Assembly (NCBI GenBank): GCA_949710005.1
Contig: OX453273.1
Coordinates: forward strand, 1,936,822-2,000,821
Direction of reading: 5' to 3'
Origin: Ricordea florida
Lineage: Eukaryota; Cnidaria; Anthozoa; Corallimorpharia; Ricordeidae
DNA length: 64,000 nucleotides
The notes under the pieces: generated by a model
What the model saw: only the letters and a program-made list of their open reading frames with translations
The model's database searches: none
What the model was told of the DNA's origin: nothing
Program-made: the position numbers and the translations under genes
Part shown: positions 1-28,000 of the stretch, one piece after another
How positions within the stretch are numbered: position 1 is the first letter of the stretch
Layout of the letters: each line of letters opens with the position of its first letter

Positions 1-506
1 CAGTGTTCGCCCTTCCAAACCTCATGCAACAACTCATCTTTGAAACTTATGTACACGTTAACTACAAGATCTCCGATAAGAAGTTCATCGACAGAATATG
101 GCCGTTCGAGATCAGAATCCACCATCCCAAACAGAGCTAAATCTTCAGCGCCCTTACATAAGTCCTCAGCGATGTCCTTGACACACAACTTGTCAAAGTC
201 TTTCGAAAATTCATAAACAATCTCATTGTCGTCAATGGGAAAATAAGCCATGGTAAATACAAGACGAACCTTCTCAACCAACCACGGGTTGAAACTAGAC
301 ACTCTATATAATATGCTTGATTTGTATTCTTCCAGAAAATCATAAACTCCTAAACAGTCCACGTTGTCATAGAGAAAGCTAAATAACGTTGGCATTCTCA
401 TATCATCCATGTAAGGCATTTCACAAGTCATATGCCAATCGGTACAACCCTCGACCCAAAATCCCACTTTAACAAATCGACCACCACCCCACCCCCCAAA
501 AGACAT
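1..506 (-). CDS. 5' part of an unrecognised protein gene, running off the left edge
   Basis: One minus-strand frame is open from an ATG at 506-504 to the window edge, about 168 codons with no stop. It begins MSFGGWGGGRFVKVGFW; a second possible start is the ATG at 431. An in-frame TGA lies upstream of 506. The product is acidic, rich in Asp, Glu and Leu (for example FEELL-like stretches and PYSVDELLIGDLVV), with no membrane segment or motif I recognise. Amino-acid composition and an uninterrupted frame in AT-rich DNA favour real coding sequence. The 3' end lies outside the window. Function is unknown, and a short lineage-specific protein or a first exon are both possible. Confidence 0.5.
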   Translation of the reverse strand, partial: MSFGGWGGGRFVKVGFWVEGCTDWHMTCEMPYMDDMRMPTLFSFLYDNVDCLGVYDFLEEYKSSILYRVSSFNPWLVEKVRLVFTMAYFPIDDNEIVYEFSKDFDKLCVKDIAEDLCKGAEDLALFGMVDSDLERPYSVDELLIGDLVVNVYISFKDELLHEVWKGEH

Positions 507-710
507 CGACGATCCAAACGACAAAATTGACACTCGACGGAAAAAGTCATCGATCGAAAATCAAACAAGTCAAACTCGACTCGACCCAATTAATTATGCA
601 CAAACTTTTGACCACACCCATCTGACAAAATCGACCACACCCAAAACCACGAATTCACAAAAAAATCGATCGAAATGAAATTGCGCCAGAATGCCCACAA
701 TCCAACTACT

Positions 711-735
711 CTTTGCCATATAATAATAATGTTTA

Positions 736-768
<33 letters not shown>

Positions 769-824
769 AAAGAACTTAGCCAATATCCAGCCATCTTGAC
801 CTCACGCTTGGTCAATAACCCATA
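711..824. repeat. Interspersed repeat fragment, family D
   Basis: It shares phrases such as CAGCCATCTTGACCTCAC followed by TTGGTCAATAA with copies at 42855-43168, and weaker similarity to 20903-21057 and 63748-63950. Probably the end of a non-autonomous DNA element; boundaries are approximate. Confidence 0.5.
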
Positions 825-1000
825 TGTCTCAAAAAGACAATGAACTGGAAATTTCTTTTTCAGTCGTCAATACAATTTCCCGCCAAAAATACGCGGGCTA
901 CCAAACTCGATACTTGAGCCAACGATCTAGTAAATCAATTACTGGTCAGCGGACAGCTTCCAAATAAATCATGTCATCTCGATGAGTTGACACATGAGCC

Positions 1001-1069
1001 CACAATATGGTCATGTGATGCTGGTCAGTGGCTATCCCGTTTTGACAGCTGTCAATTGACCATATTGTG
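1001..1069. repeat. Nested inverted repeat
   Basis: A perfect 13-bp arm, CACAATATGGTCA (1001-1013), is matched by its reverse complement at 1057-1069. The spacer carries a second perfect 12-bp palindrome, TGACAGCTGTCA, near 1043-1054. It could be a foldback relic or a protein-binding palindrome upstream of the left-edge gene. Confidence 0.5.
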
Positions 1070-1656
1070 AATGTCCAATATAAAAGATGTGGATTTGCCA
1101 AGACACGCCTGAGATACCCCTCCCTTCCTTTTGATAGTCTCCCCTACCCTACCCGTACAATCTGTAGACGCGTACGTACGTACGCTCGGTCAGTCACGTG
1201 ACAACCAAACGAAAAGAGGTTGAAATTCCATGAGTATGGGGCTCTGTCCCACGCATGGGAGCCCCGCTATAAATAAATCGATATAAAAGTTACAAAATAT
1301 GAACTCTAGTGTCTTTCCTTCAGGAATGTCGTCCAAATATAGGCCGGCCGCTGTAAATTTTTTTATCCTAGGCTGATTTACAATTCTTTGTGATCGGCTA
1401 AATACTAGGCAGGCGCTGATTGGCTCCTTCACTCACTCACTCACTCGTGTTTCCTTTGGCATATTGGCTCCTGCATTATTTCATATGCAGCAGCCAAAAA
1501 AAACAGCGGTTTTTCAATTAAAAGAAAATCAGCACAGGATCAATGTAAATTTAGCTTAGACAAAAAGTAATCTAAATTGAACTAAAGGAATTGAAGTAAG
1601 CACCTCCCCTACCACCAGTACGAAATCAAGCTAAAACCTACAACTATCCACTTTTA

Positions 1657-2531
1657 CATGTGAAGGTGAATGAATACAAGTGAAGGCGAGTGAATACATG
1701 TGAAGGTGAATGAATGCAAGTGAAGGTGAGTGAATACAAGTTAAGGTGAGTGAATACAACTGAAGGTGAATGAATGCAAGTGAAGGTGAGTGAATACATG
1801 TGAAGGTGAATGAATACAAGTGAAGGTGAGTGAATACATATGAAAGTGAGTGAATGCAAGTGAAGGTGAGTGAATACAAGTGAAGGTGAGTGAATACAAC
1901 TGAAGGTGAGTGAATACAACTGAAGGTGAGTGCATGAATACAAGTGAAGGTGAGTGCGCATATGAAAAAGTGACTGAACACAAGGGAAGGTTCGTGAATG
2001 CAAGTCAGGGTGGGTGAATACAAGTGAAGGTGAGTGCGTTCAAGTGAAAGCGAGTGAGTACAAGTGAAGGTGAGTGCATACAAGTGAAGGTGAGTGAATA
2101 CAAGTGAAGGTGAGTGAATACAAGTGAAGGTGAGTGCGTACAAGTGAAAGTGAGTGCAAAAGTGAAGGTGAGTGAATGCAAGTGAAGGTGAGTGAATACA
2201 AGTGAAGGCGACTGAATACAAGTGAAGGTGAGTGCATACAAGTGAAGGTGAGTGAATACAAGTGAAGATGAGTGCATACAAGTGAAGATGAGTGAATACA
2301 AGTGAAGATGAGTGAATACAACTGAAGGTGAGTGAATACAAGTGAAGGTGAGTGCGCATATGAAAAAGTGACTGAACACAAGGGAAGGTGAGTGAATACA
2401 AGTGAAAGTGAATGCATACTAGTGAAGGTGAGTGCGTACAAGTGAAGGTAAGTGAATACAAGTGAAGGTGAGTGCATACAAGTGAAGGTGAGTGAATACA
2501 AGTGAAGGTGAGTGCATACAAGTGAAAGTGG
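1657..2531. repeat. 20-bp minisatellite, about 44 copies
   Basis: The unit is close to AAGTGAAGGTGAGTGAATAC, repeated about 44 times over 875 bp with point variants and occasional indels. An unusual variant block (GTGCGCATATGAAAAAGTGA) occurs twice, starting at 1954 and 2352, 398 bp apart, which implies a segmental duplication of about 20 units. The complementary strand has no stop codon in any frame of the consensus unit. Long minus-strand frames, including one of 319 codons, therefore arise automatically and repeat every 60 nt (20 residues). I regard them as composition artefacts unless expression is shown. Confidence 0.93.
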
Positions 2532-4227
2532 GCGAGAATTGATGTTTTTGCCATATTAGGATATACCATATATGGAACATAGTTAGTCATCTGTATGTAT
2601 GAATGTATGATAACCTGTAGTTCTTACCGAAGGTCTGCAGAGAAGTGAGCATTTGCGATTGCCACCTGGCTAACAAAGGTATGATTTTGTTGCTGACTAT
2701 TTAAAATTACTTTTGGAGCTCTTATGGAGGATCTTTGGCACGCTGCTGCAGAGGAAATCACATATCCCAAATCTAAACTTCCCTGATTCATAGGTGTTTT
2801 ATTTTAATTCAGTGTTTCGTTCTTGTTGATATTTCTTGATGTATTTCTTCACTTTCAAAACGTTTTATTCTCCGTGTCTTAAAGTCTGAAATTTCCACCA
2901 CATTAGAGTGGAAAACAACTGTGTTCGCTTGTTAAGTCGTTTTAGCAAAGAGTAACTTTGATTTGAGTGACTCCGATCCAGTTCCACGACATCGAATCGT
3001 TTGAGGAACCAACTCTTGTGGGCGGTAATATTGTAAACAGACTGATATGTTTTTCCTTGTCCACTTATCTAACCAGCAAAATAGTTTGTGAGACACAATG
3101 CTTAAGTTTCTAAATCTCGTTTATTGGTGTTGCTCAATGGCGTATAAAATAAGAAACTCGTGCGGTGTGAAAAACAAGTTTTGAAGTCAATCGCTTTCAG
3201 TTTTAAACTTAGTATTAAACAAAGTGGTATTCTTTTTGATAGCTTAATTTCCCCGCTAATTTCACACTGAAAACAAACGAATAATAAACTTAGAATGTGT
3301 GTCGATCTAGTCGTTTTTCATAATTAGGAGTCAAACACGCATTATGCAGTACCTTCCATCACGAAACGTAAGATCGAAATTAATCCACATTTTCCTTTTA
3401 ATTCAAATCAAACTTACGGTCTTTTTGCTTCGGTTCAAAGTCAACAAGCTCCCAGTTACTCTGGGATGTAAAACTACACTCATTCTTGTACTAAAGTAAG
3501 GAGTTATTATTGTCATGAGTAATCAGGCAAATTGTTTTGAATAATGTAAATTTTCTTCCCCTTGTCTAGTGAACAGGTATAGAATTCTGTGCTTTTTATT
3601 AGCTACTATGTTCCTTTTGACTATGTTTGTATAAAAGAAGGAATAATCTCCACTTTGTTCGTGTATTACTGAAATAAATCTCTGTGATTTCCTTGTCATA
3701 ATGCATGCAGGTAACTGCTGAAACAAGTACACTATTTATTTGGCATAGTAATGAGCTTGCTGTCTCTGTTGTAATTTTACAGGTCTCTGGTTATTGGCTG
3801 TCCTTTCCATAAGAAACAAAAAAACTCCAAAATACTAAAGTGCTGTTTAAATGTTGTTTTTCTCTAATAACTTTATCACAGATTGAAGTGACAACAATAT
3901 TTTGTTATTGAGTGTTGTTTCTTTGGCTAGGACCATGAGTATGGATTTTTTTGAGTTAAAAGTCAGTAGGGTAGAGAGTACCAAGTTAAATATTCAACTC
4001 GGGCAATATGAAAACAAAAGACATGGTGGAATAGAGTATTTGAAGCTCCAAGGGCCTTTTGATAGATTGCTTTTAGTGTGTCAGCCTTTTGATTTGTCAT
4101 GTATTGTTTAATTTGTTATTATATTAAGAACAAAAGATGGCTAGAGCGTTTTTCCTCAGATCTCTTCATGCAGTCATGAATATTGTTACAGTAGCAATAA
4201 GCTAGCATGCTTTCTTCATTTTTTAGT

Positions 4228-4378
4228 TTGTTGGTTCTCTACTCTGCTCTGAGAGGTTTTTTCCAGGTACTCTAGCTGGTTTTCACCTCTCCACAAAAAC
4301 TAACATTTGATTTGATTTGATTTAATTTAATATGATTTGATTTGATTTTAATTGTGCTTTACGGTGTCCTTAATTAGA
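4228..4378 (+). mobile_element. 5'-truncated tRNA-derived SINE
   Basis: It contains the phrase TTGTTGGTTCTCTACTCTGC, a run ending ACTAACATTTGATTTG, and a (GATTT)n-like tail. The same order occurs at 62165-62310, where a tRNA-like head survives. It ends next to an (ATT)n run. The tRNA-like head is missing here. Confidence 0.65.
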
Positions 4379-4391
4379 ACGTCACATAAAG

Positions 4392-4436
4392 TTTATTATT
4401 ATTATTATTATTGTTATTTTATTTTTTTATTATTAT
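4392..4436. repeat. (ATT)n microsatellite
   Basis: Imperfect ATT repeats directly after the SINE fragment at 4228-4378. Confidence 0.9.
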
Positions 4437-5355
4437 CACAGATTGACGGTACTTATTGATTTTTTATCTCATGAAGTTTGCACTTTTTTTATTACTTTCT
4501 ATCTATCACAGAATATTACATGTGTACACCCTTGGACAACCATTTGTGGACATAATATATTATTACCTTGTTTTCAGCTTCAGTCAATCTATTTTTCTAA
4601 GCTTTTTTTCAATCTATCTTTCTTTTCACAGAATAAATTGTATGTTGACCAATCAAATTGTCTGATTTGGGATAGCACAATGTATCTGAGCTGGTTTTTG
4701 CCAAAGCAAAATAGAATGCGTATCCAAGTAAAAAAACAAATATACTGAAGGACGGTGTAATACGATAAAAAAGTTGATGTTTAACCATGGGCAGTTACGA
4801 AATTGAGGTTGAGGATGCAAATTGATAATTAATGAGTAATTATAATAAATACTAAGGGTTATTTTTAGGCAACAAGGATGTACGTGATTTATTCACCAAG
4901 AGTGCAGCCCAAGATAATGAATCATATATCCACAACGTTGTGTGGTTCCTAAATTAGTTGTGGTCTATTTTTTCAGTGTGTTATATGCAATACATGTGGG
5001 TGCGCTGCGAGGGGAATATTTCTGTAGTATTCCCCTATTATTAATTCTAATATTCCCCTGCCACCCCCAGCTCAAGTTCAAGCCAGTTGGTAATTAGCAG
5101 GGCTTATTCAGTATGGTCTGCCTTGAAGAACAAAGGAAAATGAGCCATGTGAAAAATAATAATTATTATTATCATTATTATTTTTCAATGCTGTAGGCTG
5201 GTGGTGCTTTATGTATGCAGGGCTTGAAAGTGCTGCATTACAGTGTCAATAACTTCCACAACATTTTTTAACTAAAACAATAATCGTGATTAACAATAAT
5301 TGTTCATTTTTCTCCTGTTTTTTTTTCTTTTTTTTTTGTTGTTTTGTTTTTGTAG

Positions 5356-24198
<18,843 letters not shown>

Positions 24199-24319
24199 CG
24201 GACCAACACAGATTTGTTCCAGTTGCTGCAGTATGGTTCATGTCACTTGCTGCCAAATTAATTCTGGCATTTTCCTAAGTTTATTGTAATCTTTCATGTT
24301 TATTTTCTGGAGTTATTGT

Positions 24320-24529
24320 TTTTATTATTATCTCCTCCTTAGCAGTGGCCTGTGATCTTTGCTTATGTGCTCCCTTTCAAGTCAAAGACCTCAGACAGGA
24401 AGAACTCTTCACAATACCAGCAGTTTTTAGTAATGTGGACTTTTGAAGGGTAATGATGCTAAGTCATATTCCAAGTTGTTCAAGCTTCTTTAGGATAGAA
24501 CCAAAGGCTCCAATAACTACTGGGATAAC
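24320..24529 (-). mobile_element. LINE ORF C-terminal fragment 1
   Basis: Minus-strand translation from the (ATT)n run gives VIPVVIGAFGSILKKLEQLG, then, after a stop, LSIITLQKSTLLKTAGIV. This is the conserved VP-V-IGA-G tail seen in cnidarian LINE-like polyproteins (recognised from memory). Stops make it non-functional. Confidence 0.65.

Positions 24530-24569
<40 letters not shown>
24530..24569. repeat. (ATT)n microsatellite
   Basis: Uninterrupted ATT units directly upstream (minus-strand sense) of LINE fragment 1. Confidence 0.95.
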
Positions 24570-24599
24570 AACATTTTGAGTGCTATTAACTGCTTCCTT

Positions 24600-25053
24600 C
24601 TGTCTCCTAGAACTGTGGCCAAACCCTGGTCCTGAGGTACCAGTGGAGTTTCTTATTTGATGGACAGAAACCTTCTCAGTATGTGCACTGTTCCCATGAG
24701 ATCTTTTGCAGCATGTTAGTGTTGCTGGCTCCAGGGATCTTTCCTAAATTCTGGTCCATTCCCTCTCTAATAAGTCCCAGTGCACCAACAATAACCGGCA
24801 CGGTCTCTGTCCTCATTCCCCACATTCTTGTAGTTTCCGTTTCAAGATCTTTGTATCTTTAAAGCTTTTCAATGACTTTCGTTGAGGTGTTTTGGTTGGA
24901 TGGTACCATTACATCTATAAGTTTGCAACAGTGGTTGGCATGGTCCTTGATATCAGGCTTATTTGCTGACAGTTCTCTATCAGTATGTATCTGCATATCC
25001 CAGAGAACTGTGACTTCTTCGTCTTTGGTTACCGTCTTGGGCTTTGTTCATAT

Positions 25054-25055
<2 letters not shown>
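24600..25055 (-). mobile_element. LINE ORF C-terminal fragment 2
   Basis: Minus-strand translation has VTVLWDMQIHTDRELSANKP, LIDVMVPSNQNTSTKVIEKL, a stop, then RTETVPVIVGALGLIREGM. It is the same protein region as fragment 1 but a longer piece. Internal stops show decay. It too starts immediately after an (ATT)n run. Confidence 0.72.

Positions 25056-25107
<52 letters not shown>
25056..25107. repeat. (ATT)n microsatellite
   Basis: About 17 ATT units bordering LINE fragment 2. Confidence 0.95.
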
Positions 25108-25108
<1 letters not shown>

Positions 25109-25407
25109 GCTCTAATACTATTAGAAAAAGGTGTTAACTCTGGTTTTCATTGGCTCTGGGCAATAACCAGTTGCCAAGGATAACAAAGAAGCATCCTTCA
25201 TTTTCTTTGCCTTCATTTTCTTCATTCTCTCCCCTTCTGTCTACATCTCCAGCACTTTTCTTTTTAATTTTATTATACATTTAACTATTACTATTTCTAT
25301 TACCATAATACTATTGAAATTCCTATCACTAATACTTGCATTGTTAGTGTTAGTGTCCTGGTGTATTCATTTTTGAACTGCCCAACTTACAATTCAGTAG
25401 GAAGATA

Positions 25408-25584
25408 GACCACTATCATAAATGGCAGCCAATTTATTATTCTTTTGTATGTATGTTAATTAGACCCACTGGCCTCATTGTGGGACAAAAATGCTATTGA
25501 ATTTTGCACTTCCTGGCGAGGCCAGAATGGCTAATTAATGAAAACAAAAGAATAGTAAATCGGCCACAGTTTATGAAAGTGGTC
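25408..25584. mobile_element. MITE-like element, family C, copy 2
   Basis: Terminal inverted repeats of about 40 bp: the left end starts GACCACTATCATAAATGG and the right end finishes TTATGAAAGTGGTC. The inner ends read TATTCTTTTGT and ACAAAAGAATA. It shares its body with 15842-15992. It has no ORF. Confidence 0.82.
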
Positions 25585-26571
25585 TATAATATGCATGTAA
25601 CAATTGAAATTACAAAATTACCGAGACGTCATGTAGTAAGTTTTTCAATTGAAAATAGCAAGCTAGAATAGCTTAGCCACAGTGTATTTTCTAAATCAGT
25701 TGTCAAAGATTCAGAGTGGTGGAAACTTGTTCTTGATTAGCATGTATGTGTATTAACACAAAACCCAGTGTTCATGGGAGAATTATTATTTCTTACAAAT
25801 TTATTTTTGATATGCGTTTTTCATTTCTGTCTTAAATGTAATGTCAAAAAAACTGGAAATTAGGAAGTAAAACATTTCAATTTAAAATGGCTAGTTTACA
25901 CTTTCATAAAATGCTTCCATTTACTTAGATCAAAAAAATGATGGGATTGTACGATATGTGTCTGCTTCTAAGGTGTTGAAGCATGGTAAACTTGTTTCTC
26001 GAGTTGCCAATATTACTCCTGTGTATCATTCTACAATTGTGATAACAGTTTTGAAGACCACTATTTTTATGGAAATGTGTTGAAACATTGCCTTATTTTT
26101 GTGGTTAGTACATGGCAGGGTTTAGAACCCACATAACGTTCTGGGGCATGAGCAGAACATGACCTTCCAGCAAGTTGAAAGGATTCCACATATTTTCAAT
26201 AAAATAAGACAATAGGAAGTCATTATTTTTCGTTTAAATGCTCTAACCATCCTGATTTTTTGGGCTCAATAGATTTTGTATTAAGTATCTTTTATAGAAG
26301 AGCATCTTAATCAATATTTGTATTCAGACTTTGCTTGGTATATAATTGAAATGAATATTAGTGAACTTATGTATCATGGTACTGTTACATATGGTTTGTT
26401 GTGGTGTGTGATAATACTGAAAAATCAATCTACCAGTTACTGGTAATTTTGATACCATATCGTGAGGCATTTTAATAAAAATTTACTTGTTTAGTCTCGT
26501 ACTTTTTAATCTTGAACATTACATGTAAATAAAAACGAGTTTAGGGCCAATTAAACTTGGAACCATGATGA

Positions 26572-26591
26572 TGACGGGTTATTACCCGTCA
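26572..26591. repeat. Short perfect hairpin
   Basis: TGACGGGT, a 4-nt loop, then ACCCGTCA, in the presumed AKT 3' flank after an AATAAA-like block near 26527. It lacks the consensus of a histone 3' stem-loop. Role unknown. Confidence 0.4.
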
Positions 26592-27120
26592 GTCATTTAC
26601 TCCTTGTAATCAAGTAACGCCTTTCATAATAGTTATTAAAGGAGCTCTACAGCCAAACCTAATAACCCCAGAAGAAGATACTAGACAGGAGTGTCAAAAC
26701 ATTAGGTCGATGAATTGTAGTTTTTAAAGTTACATAATTTCATGATCTCAAGCCAGTGTAGCATCAAACTATGTCCCATCGTCCACTATTCAAACATTGA
26801 GAGATGTATAATTTTTTTGGCAGTGTCATAGGCAAACTTGGAAAAAGCAAATACAAACGTTTTTGGCCAACATGCTGTAAGCCCCAATCATTATTGAGAT
26901 ACAAATTCTCCTTTATGCTTTCCATGCATTTTTTAGAAACAGCAAAGAGAATGTACATTGGTGTTAAAGAATATTATTGGTGATGATTCTTGCCCTTTAT
27001 TACTATGCATTGATATCACTGCGAGAAATTGAATGTGGATCCTATCATGCCTTGAAAGCTTTACAATTTTTTTGCCCTCTGATAACTGAAACAAGGAGAT
27101 GATTGGATATTTTTTGCTCA

Positions 27121-27200
27121 AGCATCTGAGCGGGCTGGAATCCTAAATCCTCACATTTGATTGGCTAATCATGCGTGCATGACTTGTCCAGCTTTTTATG
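27121..27200. repeat. Arm 1 of a dispersed inverted pair (partner 29098-29175)
   Basis: AGCATCTGAGCGGGCTGGAA and CTAAATCCTCA recur in reverse complement about 2 kb away, near the NDUFAF5 3' end. Confidence 0.7.
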
Positions 27201-28000
27201 GTAAGTCACTGCACACCTAAATGGTTAAAACATTTAGCATTCCATGATGGATGACTTTCTCACCAACACTGGTCTTTCATTTGAATTAATTCAAGTCTTG
27301 TTCACAGTTGAACATTTTTTCAAACCCTCTGATGGACAGAGCACTAATTATACAGTGGCTTGTTAACAATACTGGTATATCAACAAAATGTTCGGTCCAA
27401 AAAACCCATTATTAACCAAATTGTTAGTTGGAATGTTTTGCTATATGTAGCTAACAAGCATTGGCAAACAATGTTACAACTTTTGGTAATAGCTTTAGGG
27501 GAAGTGTACACTAACTCAACAAAAGATCACAGAATACATTCAAAATGGTACCCTGGAAGCCCTTTTATCATGACATCTGATAATTTTTACACCTACTGTC
27601 AACACAAGTTGATGAAATTGAATTGGACCCAGTGCAAGGCTTGCACACATAAAAAAGTCCTGAAGTTGAAGGTTCAGGTATTTGCAATTTTGAGTATACA
27701 TGTATACAGTTAGGGATTCTGTTCAAACACACAGTGAATCTGTTCTGTCTTGATTCACTATTCTTGTTTGTAAAAATTACAAGTTGAAGGGTTTCTGTCC
27801 TTTCAAGTGCAGTTCCAGTATGTTTTTGCAAGACAACACACAAAGGTTTTCACTTGGACTTAAGTCTGCTTGCGTTGCACATCCAGTAAAGAATCCTTGA
27901 CCAACATCAATGCTGCTCCTTTCAATGCCATTGTTTTTTGTGTCATTGGGATGAAAACATGGATGCACTGCCACCTCACAAGAACTTGTAGTAGGTATAT

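Larger units (their letters stand above)
507..1656. other. Intergenic; probable promoter side of the left-edge gene
   Basis: No supported gene. The stretch holds a repeat fragment at 711-824, nested inverted repeats at 1001-1069, a palindromic CGTACGTACGTACG at 1171-1184, a canonical E-box (CACGTG) in TCACGTGA near 1195, a small hairpin with GGGGCTC/GAGCCCC arms (1238-1244 and 1259-1265) and a short ACTC run near 1431-1446. Which of these belong to a promoter cannot be told from sequence alone. Confidence 0.4.
2532..5355. other. Region upstream of the AKT coding exons
   Basis: No coding exon could be supported. The first AKT coding exon starts with a splice acceptor and 11 nt of untranslated sequence, so at least one 5' UTR exon and the promoter should lie here or further left, but I cannot place them. 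The stretch holds a SINE fragment at 4228-4378, an (ATT)n run at 4392-4436 and a smaller one near 5154-5183. Confidence 0.5.
24199..28000. other. AKT 3' UTR and intergenic DNA up to the NDUFAF5 3' end
   Basis: No further gene is supported. It holds two LINE scraps with (ATT)n runs (24320-25107), a family C MITE (25408-25584), a perfect 8-bp-stem hairpin at 26572-26591 and one arm of a dispersed inverted repeat (27121-27200). AKT and NDUFAF5 are convergent here. Confidence 0.5.

Noticed and set aside
1190..1432. 80-codon minus-strand frame
   Set aside because: No ATG-linked homology, no neighbouring exon, and it overlaps a hairpin and simple repeat.
1657..2531. CRISPR-like array
   Set aside because: Units are contiguous with no unique spacers, and the genome is eukaryotic.
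1631..2590. 319-codon and shorter minus-strand frames over the minisatellite
   Set aside because: All arise because the repeat unit lacks stops on that strand in every phase; no start context, domain or splice evidence.
27360..27713. 117-codon plus-strand frame
   Set aside because: Composition is not protein-like, there is no recognised motif, and it lies in AT-rich flank between two convergent genes.
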